This document shows, in pieces, positions 1 through 6,298 of a DNA stretch of 6,298 nt. The notes beneath the pieces were generated by a model. It saw only the letters and a list, made by a program, of their open reading frames with translations. It was not told the origin of the DNA and made no database searches. Each line of letters begins with the position of its first letter. The first letter of the stretch is position 1. Source of the stretch: Bacillota bacterium. Its GTDB lineage: Bacteria > Bacillota > Clostridia > Peptostreptococcales > Anaerovoracaceae. Where the stretch lies: contig JAFWFF010000035.1 of NCBI GenBank assembly GCA_017515765.1, positions 1 through 6,298 of the forward strand, in the 5' to 3' direction. The position numbers were made by a program, and so were the translations under genes.

Positions 1-1296
1 CCGAACCTCTGCGAGGCGGCTGCCGACAGAGTCTGCAAGCTCGTTGAGATGTGCGGATGCGGCAGGGCGCTGACCGGTTCGGTCGACGTTTACAAAGAGC
101 CTGAGAAGGCCAAGACGGTGACCGCAAGGGTCAGCCGCATCAACAAAGTCATCGGCACCTGCCTCTCCAGGGAAGAGATGAAGGCCATGCTCGAGAGCCT
201 CGAGATGGTGGTCGAGGGCTCGGGAGACGAGCTCATCGTAACACCTCCCACGGTCAGACAGGACCTCCTCGAGGAAGTGGACTACGTCGAGGAAGTCGCC
301 AGGATGTACGGCTACGACAATCTCCCGAACACGCTCCCCGAGCTCACCACTATGGTGAAGAACTCCGAGAGCTGGGAGCTCCGCAAGCTCGTCAGGAACA
401 CGCTCTGCGGAATGGGAGCCACAGAGATCCAGACCTTCTCCTTCATCAACGACAAGATCTTTGACCAGGTAGGCATTGCCGAAGATTCCTGGGAGAGAGA
501 CACGGTCAGGATCATCAACCCGATGGGAGAGGACACCGTCGCGATGAGGACGATCCTCACCCCCGGAATGCTCGAAGTCCTTGCCAGAAACAGCGCCAGG
601 AGCATCGAGCACGTAAGAGCTTACGAGATCGGCACGGTCTTCGCGAAGAACTACATCGACGAGAAGGGGCTGCCCGACGAGTCGCTGGATCTCACGATCG
701 GAGTATACGGGCCGAATGAGAGCTTCTTCACACTGAAGGGAATGATCGAAGCGCTGTTCGACAGGCTAGGCATCACGGGAGTGTCCTATGTCGCGGAGAG
801 TGAATACGGAGTATATCATCCGGGCCGCTGTGCCAGGATCATCAAAACGACCGACAGGGGCGAGGAAGTCGAGCTCGGCATCATGGGCGAGATCCATCCG
901 CAGGTCGCGGAGAACTACGGACTCGGCACAAGAGTCTATGTTTCCGAGATGTTCTTCGACAATCTGATCGAATTCGCTGACAGAGAAGTCCACTACGTAA
1001 AGCCGCCCAAATTCCCGTCGATGTCCAGAGACCTCGCGATGGTCGTGGACGAAGACACGCCTGCGGCAGAGATCGAGAAGATCATCCGCGGCGCCGGAGA
1101 CGAACTGCTCAGAGAGGTCAAACTCTTTGACGTATACCGCGGCGAGCAGGTAGGGGAAGGCAAGAAGAGCGTCGCCTACAACATCGTGTTCAGACATGAC
1201 GACAGGACTCTGACGGACGATGAGACGGAAAGAGCCCAGTCCAGGATAATAGACGCCCTGAGAGAGAAGATCGGGGCGGTCATAAGAGACAATTAA
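1..1296 (+). CDS. pheT: Phenylalanyl-tRNA synthetase beta subunit, C-terminal part (5' end outside window)
   Basis: This is the beta chain of the cytoplasmic alpha2-beta2 PheRS, which attaches phenylalanine to tRNA-Phe; the alpha chain (pheS) carries the active site and normally lies just upstream, outside this window. The frame is open from base 1, so the visible 431 codons are roughly the second half of a protein usually near 800 residues. Numbering from base 1, residues 1-30 are the end of the B3/B4 editing region. The B5 domain spans about 34-103, with all four magnesium-ligand positions present (D88, D94, E97, E98, same 6-3-1 spacing as E. coli). The catalytic-like core follows, with R183 in an RTILTPG motif, YEIG at 208-211, HPGR at 273-276 and GEIHP at 297-301. 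The FDX-ACB tRNA-binding domain runs from about 330 to the stop. An ATG at 49 is internal, not the start. No frameshift is visible. Confidence 0.97.
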   Translation, partial: PNLCEAAADRVCKLVEMCGCGRALTGSVDVYKEPEKAKTVTARVSRINKVIGTCLSREEMKAMLESLEMVVEGSGDELIVTPPTVRQDLLEEVDYVEEVARMYGYDNLPNTLPELTTMVKNSESWELRKLVRNTLCGMGATEIQTFSFINDKIFDQVGIAEDSWERDTVRIINPMGEDTVAMRTILTPGMLEVLARNSARSIEHVRAYEIGTVFAKNYIDEKGLPDESLDLTIGVYGPNESFFTLKGMIEALFDRLGITGVSYVAESEYGVYHPGRCARIIKTTDRGEEVELGIMGEIHPQVAENYGLGTRVYVSEMFFDNLIEFADREVHYVKPPKFPSMSRDLAMVVDEDTPAAEIEKIIRGAGDELLREVKLFDVYRGEQVGEGKKSVAYNIVFRHDDRTLTDDETERAQSRIIDALREKIGAVIRDN

Positions 1297-1310
1297 CACC
1301 GGGGATTATC

Positions 1311-1317
1311 AGGAGGA
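1311..1317 (+). promoter_or_regulatory. Ribosome binding site of zapA
   Basis: The bases aggagga form a near-perfect Shine-Dalgarno sequence about 8-9 bases before the ATG at 1326. It lies in the 29-bp gap after pheT and fixes the zapA start. The rest of the gap holds no recognisable promoter or terminator. Confidence 0.85.
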
Positions 1318-1325
1318 AGACAGTC

Positions 1326-2120
1326 ATGAGCAAAGCCGCTGTAAGGATCTACGGTCAGGAGTACAAGATCGAAGGCGAGAAGAGCGAGGACGAGATCCGA
1401 GCCATCGCCCAGCACGTGGACGAGCAGATGCGCGAGATCGGAAAATCGAGCAGCTACGGTACCACGGGAGGAATAGCCGTACTTGCTGCCATGAACATCT
1501 GCGAGGAATTCTTTGATGCCCGGACAGACGTCGAAGTGGTGAGGACCCAGAACGAGGCGGTGCTCTCCGAGATCGAGTCTCTCAGGCGCGAGCTCAGCGA
1601 AGCCGCCAAGGGACCCGAGGAGATGCGCGCGCAGCTCGACGCCCTCAGGGTCGAGAAGGAACGCCTCGAGAAAGAGAAGGCCGACGTAATAGTCGAACTT
1701 GAAGAGGCCAGGATCAGCGCTCTCGAGAAAGAGAACGAGATCACGGTCGTGAGAGCCGAAGCCAGAAGGACGCTCCTTGACAAGGAAGGCCAGCTGGAGA
1801 AGGTCCAGAAGGAACTGGACGAGATGAAGAACCGCGGCTCCGAGTTCGTGCCCGGCTTCGTCCAGGACGGCCAGCTGACGTTCGATACCGGGAACGTCCA
1901 GGTCCAGGGCCTCAGCAATATCGAGCGCCTCGAACTGGAAGAGCTCAGGATCAAAGCCCTTGAGATCGACGACCTCAAGGCCAAGGCGAACGAACTCGAG
2001 GAACTCAAGGCAAAGGTCAATGAGTATGAGAGCACCTTCTTTGACGTCCAGATGGAGAACGTCAAGCTGAAGGAGGAGCTCCAGAAGCTGAAGGACAGCG
2101 AATACATAGAACTTGATTAA
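1326..2120 (+). CDS. zapA: ZapA-type cell division protein with long coiled-coil C-terminal extension
   Basis: ZapA proteins bind FtsZ in the cytoplasm and bundle its filaments to stabilise the division ring. Residues 1-66 look like the ZapA domain: a beta-hairpin-like start (VRIYGQEYKIEGE), a helix around EDEIRAIAQHVDEQM, then a glycine-containing turn and a hydrophobic helix (GGIAVLAAMNICEEFF) leading into a coiled coil. Typical ZapA proteins are about 85-130 residues; this one is 264. The extra length is a charged helix from about 70 to 168, a break with Gly, Pro and aromatic residues at 170-198, and a second helix from about 199 to 258. Residues 205-234 are three tandem 10-residue units. 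The start is set by a strong Shine-Dalgarno and the conserved N-terminus. The position after pheT and before mutS2 matches zapA in other Firmicutes. The domain call is firm; whether the tail changes the role is unknown. Confidence 0.85.
   Translation: MSKAAVRIYGQEYKIEGEKSEDEIRAIAQHVDEQMREIGKSSSYGTTGGIAVLAAMNICEEFFDARTDVEVVRTQNEAVLSEIESLRRELSEAAKGPEEMRAQLDALRVEKERLEKEKADVIVELEEARISALEKENEITVVRAEARRTLLDKEGQLEKVQKELDEMKNRGSEFVPGFVQDGQLTFDTGNVQVQGLSNIERLELEELRIKALEIDDLKAKANELEELKAKVNEYESTFFDVQMENVKLKEELQKLKDSEYIELD
1938..2027 (+). repeat. Three tandem 30-bp (10-residue) repeats in zapA
   Basis: Residues 205-234 of the ZapA-like protein split into three units of ten: EELRIKALEI, DDLKAKANEL and EELKAKVNEY. 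The second and third are closest. At DNA level the units are diverged, mostly at third positions and at the variable codons, so the repeat is being kept as protein rather than being a recent duplication. Hydrophobic positions recur with 3-3-4 spacing. Confidence 0.75.
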
Positions 2121-4485
2121 GAAATCGCTACGCATACTGGAATACAACAAAATAATCGACCTCCTCACAGAAAAGGCGGGCTCCGAAGGGGCCCGGCGGA
2201 TGGCTCAGGAGCTTGAGCCCAAGAGCGATCCGCTGTTCATAGCCGAAGAGCAGAAGGCCACCACGGAAGCCCGGACCCTGATAGAACGCAAGGGTCCTCT
2301 TCCCGCGGGCGGAATACACGATATTGCCCGCAGCGTGTCCTTTGCTCACAAGGGCGGGACCCTTACGATGAAACAGCTTCTCGAGATCAAATACGACCTC
2401 GAAGCCGCAGAGGGGGTCGTTTCGTTCATGAGGGGAGACCTTCCCGAGCTTCCGTATCTCAGGGGGCTCGTCGATCTCCTGGTGAGCCTTCCGCATCTGT
2501 CCGACGAGATCGGAAGATGCATCCTGACAGAGGACGAGATGGCCGATTCCGCGTCTCCGAAACTGAAGGACCTGAGAAGGAACATCAGGCAGCAGGAGGA
2601 GTCCATCAGATCGAGGCTGAACAGGATCATAACGTCCACGGAGAACAAGACCTATCTCCAGGACGCTCTGGTCACCATCAGGGACGGAAGGCTCGTGGTA
2701 CCCGTGAAGCAGGAATACAGATCCAGGTTTCCGGGACTCGTGCACGACCAGTCAAAGGGCGGCCAGACCCTGTTTATCGAGCCTCAGGCGATAGTTGAGA
2801 TGAACAACAGGCTGAGAGAGCTCGAGGTCGAAGAAGAGGCTGAGATCGCCAGGATACTGGCAGAGCTGTCGTCCAGAGTTGGCGAGCACGCTAAGGAGAT
2901 AAACAGCAATCAGAAGCTCCTGACCAGGCTCGACTTCATAATGGCGAAGGGAAAGCTCTCGCGGGACATGCAGGCAGAAGAGCCGCTCGTCACGGACGGA
3001 AAGGTGTTCAGGCTTGTCAAGGCAAGGCATCCGCTGCTCGACCCGGAGAAGGCGGTCCCCATAGACATCGAAATGGGCGACCCGAACCGCGCGCTTATAA
3101 TCACCGGGCCGAACACGGGCGGAAAGACCGTGAGCCTGAAGACCGCGGGACTGCTCTCCCTGATGGCCATGAGCGGGCTCCATATACCCGTCCTGTCGGC
3201 GGAGATACCGCTTTTTGATGAGGTGTTCGCCGATATAGGAGACGAGCAGAGCATAGAGCAGAGCCTTTCGACCTTCTCCTCCCACATGAAGAACATTGTG
3301 GAGATCACCGGGAACGCCGGCCCATACGACCTGGTGCTGCTGGATGAGCTGGGAGCGGGGACCGACCCCACAGAAGGCGCGGCGCTCGCGATATCCATAC
3401 TGGAGGACCTGAAGAAGAAGGGCGCCATGATAATGGCGACCACTCACTATAACGAGCTGAAGAAATATGCGCTCCAGACTCCCGGGGTGGAGAACGCTTC
3501 GATGGAGTTCGACATAGATACGCTCTCGCCCACATATCATCTGATAACCGGCACTCCCGGAAGGTCGAACGCTTTCGAGATATCAAAGAAGCTCGGGCTG
3601 TCGCAGGAGATGATAGACCGCGCTTCCAGGCTGATAGAGCGGGGCGATCTGGAGTTCGAGAACGTAATAAGCTCCATAGAGAACGACATGAAGAAAGCCC
3701 GCGAAGAGCGGGACGCGGCGGCTTTGATCGCCGAAGACATGAGGAAGCGGTCGGAGAAGCTCGCCGAAAAGGAAGCCGACCTCGCGGCAAAGAGAGAGAA
3801 GATCCTTTCCGAGGCCAGGCGGGAAGCCAGGGACCTCGTCAGAGAGGCCAAAGACGCCGAGAAGGAGATGCGGAAAGAGCTCCGCGAGCTTTCGAAGCGC
3901 GGACTGGGCCCGGAGGCTGAGAAACGCCTGGAATCCAGCCGACGAAGGCTCCGGCAGGTGGAGCAGAAGAACCAGGAACGCACGGTCAGACAGATCAACA
4001 GCAACCCGGTGGACATCAGGACGCTGGCGGTCGGAGACAGGGTCAAGGTCCTGTCCATAAACCAGAACGGTGAGGTGATAGGCCTTCCGGACAACCGCGG
4101 GGAGATGCAGGTCGCTATAGGCGGAATGCGCCTCACGGTGAACGTGAAGGACCTCATGCTCATAAACGAAGGCCCGGACCGCAAGACAGGCCCGAAGGCC
4201 ACCGTCCGGACAAGCCTGGGAAGCGGGAAAGCGAGGAGCATCTCGCCGCAGATAAATGTCCAGGGCGAGAATCTCGAAGACGCTTTGATGGACGTCGAGA
4301 AATATCTGGATGACGTATACATTGCCGGCCTTGAGAGGGTGACCGTGATCCACGGGCGCGGCGAAGGCGTGCTGAAGAACGGGATCAGGAGGATGCTCAG
4401 GGAGAACAGGTTCGTGAAGTCGTTCGAGGCAGGCAAATACAACGAAGGCGGAGAAGGGGTCACCATAGTGACCATGAAAAGATAG
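2113..4485 (+). CDS. mutS2: MutS2 family ATPase (ribosome collision / recombination control) with KOW-like and Smr domains
   Basis: MutS2 is a dimeric ATPase of the MutS superfamily lacking the mismatch-recognition domain. It was first linked to suppression of homologous recombination; in Bacillus it acts on collided ribosomes. Its 790 residues match the usual ~785. In order: N-terminal core and lever helices (1-~310); ATPase with Walker A GPNTGGKT (332-339), signature STFSSH (386-391), Walker B ending D411-E412 and H-loop H445; a charged coiled coil (~515-632); a KOW-like segment (~638-686); and a C-terminal Smr domain (~710-790) with HGRGEG at 747-752 and EGGEGVT near the end. The usual LDLR of the Smr start reads INVQG (714-718). 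The start is TTG at 2113, overlapping zapA by 8 bp: an in-frame TAG lies at 2107-2109, and the next ATG (2200) would remove the conserved N-terminus. No strong Shine-Dalgarno precedes it, so translation probably depends on zapA. Isoleucine is mainly ATA here, unlike its neighbours. Confidence 0.96.
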   Translation: MIKKSLRILEYNKIIDLLTEKAGSEGARRMAQELEPKSDPLFIAEEQKATTEARTLIERKGPLPAGGIHDIARSVSFAHKGGTLTMKQLLEIKYDLEAAEGVVSFMRGDLPELPYLRGLVDLLVSLPHLSDEIGRCILTEDEMADSASPKLKDLRRNIRQQEESIRSRLNRIITSTENKTYLQDALVTIRDGRLVVPVKQEYRSRFPGLVHDQSKGGQTLFIEPQAIVEMNNRLRELEVEEEAEIARILAELSSRVGEHAKEINSNQKLLTRLDFIMAKGKLSRDMQAEEPLVTDGKVFRLVKARHPLLDPEKAVPIDIEMGDPNRALIITGPNTGGKTVSLKTAGLLSLMAMSGLHIPVLSAEIPLFDEVFADIGDEQSIEQSLSTFSSHMKNIVEITGNAGPYDLVLLDELGAGTDPTEGAALAISILEDLKKKGAMIMATTHYNELKKYALQTPGVENASMEFDIDTLSPTYHLITGTPGRSNAFEISKKLGLSQEMIDRASRLIERGDLEFENVISSIENDMKKAREERDAAALIAEDMRKRSEKLAEKEADLAAKREKILSEARREARDLVREAKDAEKEMRKELRELSKRGLGPEAEKRLESSRRRLRQVEQKNQERTVRQINSNPVDIRTLAVGDRVKVLSINQNGEVIGLPDNRGEMQVAIGGMRLTVNVKDLMLINEGPDRKTGPKATVRTSLGSGKARSISPQINVQGENLEDALMDVEKYLDDVYIAGLERVTVIHGRGEGVLKNGIRRMLRENRFVKSFEAGKYNEGGEGVTIVTMKR

Positions 4486-4490
4486 GGAGG
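4484..4490 (+). promoter_or_regulatory. Ribosome binding site of argS
   Basis: The bases agggagg overlap the mutS2 stop codon (TAG at 4483-4485) and end 5 bases before the ATG at 4496. It is a strong Shine-Dalgarno with slightly short spacing, and supports this start and close coupling to mutS2. Confidence 0.8.
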
Positions 4491-4495
4491 AAGAA

Positions 4496-6217
4496 ATGAT
4501 AGACTTTAAGGATTCCATAGCCAAACTGCTGGCGGAAAAGCTTCCTGAACTGACAGAAGCCGAGATCAAAGGAATGGTCGAGATCCCGCAGGATCAGAAG
4601 ATGGGCGACTACGCGTTCCCGTGCTTCAGGCTTGCCAAGATCATGCATAAGGCTCCGCAGCAGATCGCTGCCGGCCTTGCGGAAGAGATCAAAGACTCTC
4701 CGCTCTTCGCGAAAGTCGAGCAGGTCAACGCATATCTCAACATGTTCATCAGCCGCGAGGAAATGAGCAAAGACACCGTTTCCGAAGTCCTGGAGCAGGG
4801 CGACGCCTTCGGAAGAAGCGATATCGGCGGCGGAAAGAAAGTCATAGTCGAGTACTCCTCACCGAACATCGCGAAGCCCTTCCACATCGGCCATATCAGG
4901 AGCACTGTCATCGGGAACTCCCTGAACAAGATCTACGACGCGCTTGGCTACGACGTGTTCAGGATCAACCATCTGGGAGACTACGGCACGCAGTTCGGCA
5001 AGATGATCTGCGCCTACCGCCACTGGGGCAATAAGGAAGACGTCGAGAGAGAGCCGATCAAGACCCTCCTCGGATACTATACGAAATTCCACGTCGAGGT
5101 CGAAGATCATCCCGAACTCGAGGACGAGGCGAGAGCGATCTTCGCCGCCCTGGAGAAGGGCGAGCCCGAGGAAGTCGCTCTCTGGCAGTGGTTCAGGGAC
5201 GAGAGCCTCAAGGAGTTCAACCGCGTCTACAAGATGCTCGACATCTCCTTCGACTCCTACAACGGCGAGAGCTTCTACTCCGACAAGATGCCTAGATTCG
5301 AGCAGGAACTCGAGGACAAGGGCCTGATGGTCGAGTCGCAGGGAGCGATGGTGGTAGACCTTGAGCCCTACAAGCTCGGAGTCGCTTTGATCAAAAAGTC
5401 CGACGGGTCCTCTCTCTACATCACCCGCGATATCGCCGCCGCGGTGTACAGGAAAGAGACTTACAACTTCTATAAGAACATCTACGTCGTAGCGTCCCAG
5501 CAGTCGCTGCACTTCCAGCAGCTCTTCAAGATCCTGGAGCTCATGGGATATGAGGATTGCGCGCACGGATGCGTCCACGTACCCTTCGGCCTCGTAAGGC
5601 TTGAGGCGGGCACGATGTCGACCAGGCACGGCCGTGTGGTCTTCCTTGAGGACGTGCTGAACAAAGCCGTCGAGAAGACCAAAGAGATCATCCTGGAGAA
5701 GAACCCGAACGCCGAGAATGTCGACGAGATCGCGCATCAGGTCGGCATCGGAGCCGTCGTGTTCAACGAGCTCTCCAACAACAGGATCAAAGACTACGTG
5801 TTCAAATGGGACCACGTCCTGAACTTTGACGGAGAGACCGGGCCCTATGTCCAGTACACCCACGCCAGGTGCTGCAGCCTTCTTAGGAAGGCGGAAGCCG
5901 CTGACGTCGCGAAGGCGGCTGATCCCGCGTCCATCGATTTCAGCTATCTGACCGGAGACGCCGCATACGACCTGGTCAAGCTGCTCTACGCCTTCCCGGG
6001 CGTGATCGAGCAGGCGGGCGAGAGATATGAGCCGTCCCTCGTGGCGCGCCATATAGTCGACATCGCGCAGAGTTTCAACCGCTTCTATCACGACGAGCAC
6101 ATCATCTGCGACAACGCTGACGAGAGAGTTGCCAAGCTGGCGCTCGTGACCGCCGCTAAGACCGCCATTAAGAACGGCCTCGCGCATCTGGGCATCCACG
6201 CTCCGGAGAGGATGTAG
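4496..6217 (+). CDS. argS: Arginyl-tRNA synthetase (class I)
   Basis: This cytoplasmic enzyme attaches arginine to tRNA-Arg using ATP; ArgRS is one of the few synthetases needing tRNA for amino-acid activation. The 573 residues match the usual 550-600. Residues 1-~95 form the N-terminal Add-1 domain that contacts the tRNA D-loop (GDYAFP motif). The Rossmann catalytic domain follows with SSPNIAKPFHIGH, the HIGH signature being H130-H133, then NHLGD (158-162) and GTQFGK (164-169). The KMSKS-equivalent loop is MSTRHG (374-379), preceded by T373, so both usual lysines are replaced. ETGPYVQYTHAR lies at 447-458. The DALR anticodon-binding domain runs from about 481 to the C-terminal PERM, a typical ArgRS ending. 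The motif set matches the lactobacillal/clostridial ArgRS type rather than the B. subtilis one. It lies 10 bp after mutS2 with its own Shine-Dalgarno. Isoleucine codons are almost all ATC, as expected for a well-expressed gene. Confidence 0.97.
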   Translation: MIDFKDSIAKLLAEKLPELTEAEIKGMVEIPQDQKMGDYAFPCFRLAKIMHKAPQQIAAGLAEEIKDSPLFAKVEQVNAYLNMFISREEMSKDTVSEVLEQGDAFGRSDIGGGKKVIVEYSSPNIAKPFHIGHIRSTVIGNSLNKIYDALGYDVFRINHLGDYGTQFGKMICAYRHWGNKEDVEREPIKTLLGYYTKFHVEVEDHPELEDEARAIFAALEKGEPEEVALWQWFRDESLKEFNRVYKMLDISFDSYNGESFYSDKMPRFEQELEDKGLMVESQGAMVVDLEPYKLGVALIKKSDGSSLYITRDIAAAVYRKETYNFYKNIYVVASQQSLHFQQLFKILELMGYEDCAHGCVHVPFGLVRLEAGTMSTRHGRVVFLEDVLNKAVEKTKEIILEKNPNAENVDEIAHQVGIGAVVFNELSNNRIKDYVFKWDHVLNFDGETGPYVQYTHARCCSLLRKAEAADVAKAADPASIDFSYLTGDAAYDLVKLLYAFPGVIEQAGERYEPSLVARHIVDIAQSFNRFYHDEHIICDNADERVAKLALVTAAKTAIKNGLAHLGIHAPERM

Positions 6218-6241
6218 GACGCCGGAAGGCGGCTTTGACCG

Positions 6242-6298
6242 ATGCGGTACGAAGGCGACATATACAGGCCTCCCAGCGAGGCCTACAGTCTTCTCATA
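6242..6298 (+). CDS. Probable radical SAM protein, N-terminal 19 codons (3' end outside window)
   Basis: Nineteen codons from an ATG run open to the right edge and read MRYEGDIYRPPSEAYSLLI. This resembles, from memory, the start of a family of clostridial radical SAM proteins (Elp3/HemN-like fold, function unassigned) in which the segment is followed closely by a Gly-Cys and Cys-x3-Cys-x2-Cys cluster site. That cysteine motif would fall just beyond the window, so the assignment rests on the N-terminal pattern only. The gene lies 24 bp after the argS stop on the same strand. A possible weak Shine-Dalgarno (gaagg, 6225-6229) sits about 12 bases upstream. It could instead be an unrelated protein with a chance match. 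Confidence 0.6.
   Translation, partial: MRYEGDIYRPPSEAYSLLI

Noticed and set aside
49..51. ATG at 49 as the start of a short pheT-like gene
   Set aside because: The frame is open back to base 1 and the upstream residues (PNLCEAAADRV) fit the end of the PheT B3/B4 domain, so the ATG is an internal methionine of a gene cut by the window.
1297..1325. Possible promoter in the pheT-zapA gap
   Set aside because: The 29 bp hold a good ribosome site but no convincing -35/-10 pair; there is hardly room for one without reaching into pheT.
1293..2168. A 291-codon minus-strand open frame opposite zapA
   Set aside because: Its leucine-rich sequence is the reverse reading of the Glu/Lys-rich coiled coil (GAG, AAG read as CTC, CTT). 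No domain or ribosome site supports it.
2517..2798. A 93-codon plus-strand open frame inside mutS2
   Set aside because: It is out of frame within a conserved MutS2 region, has no ribosome site and no family resemblance.
3537..4475. Long minus-strand open frames opposite mutS2 (312 and 328 codons, also 262 codons at 2752-3540)
   Set aside because: All are antisense to conserved MutS2 domains, have low-complexity Ser/Arg/Leu-rich or unrecognisable products, and overlap one another in different frames.
4859..6199. A 446-codon open frame on the minus strand opposite argS
   Set aside because: It lies wholly antisense to a clear ArgRS with all motifs. Its protein shows no recognisable family and is rich in Val, Leu, Asp and Glu, as expected from the complement of this GC-rich coding strand.
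6220..6231. A small hairpin (cgcc-ggaa-ggcg) after argS as a possible terminator
   Set aside because: The stem is only 4 bp and is followed by just three T residues, so it does not fit an intrinsic terminator. It might slightly mask the weak ribosome site of the next gene, but a 12-base palindrome is common by chance in GC-rich DNA.

Overview
The window reads as a compact, single-strand stretch of housekeeping genes from a GC-rich relative of the Clostridia (Bacillota). The order pheT – zapA – mutS2 is a familiar Firmicutes arrangement. The ArgRS is of the lactobacillal/clostridial type rather than the B. subtilis type, and the last, cut-off gene starts like a radical SAM protein common in Clostridia. 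Base composition looks clearly GC-rich by eye. Placement below class level is not justified from sequence alone.

Layout: positions 1-1296 hold the C-terminal half of pheT (phenylalanyl-tRNA synthetase beta chain), open at the left edge. Positions 1326-2120 encode a ZapA-type cell division protein with a very long coiled-coil tail. Positions 2113-4485 encode MutS2, starting with TTG inside the end of zapA. Positions 4496-6217 encode a complete arginyl-tRNA synthetase. From 6242 to the right edge are the first 19 codons of a probable radical SAM protein. All genes are on the + strand. The gaps are 29 bp, an 8-bp overlap, 10 bp and 24 bp, so this is most simply read as one transcription unit. 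I see no promoter, intrinsic terminator, RNA gene, mobile element, CRISPR array or gene-free stretch over 300 bp.

Two of the genes charge tRNAs (Phe, Arg). MutS2 in Bacillus is now viewed as a factor acting on collided ribosomes, so three of the five genes serve translation, with ZapA linking to division (FtsZ ring).

I did not find a new system. The points worth a second look are variations on known families: the ZapA tail with tandem 10-residue repeats, a MutS2 Smr domain whose usual LDxH/LDLR motif reads INVQ, a sharp shift in isoleucine codon use in mutS2, and a KMSKS loop in ArgRS lacking its usual lysines.
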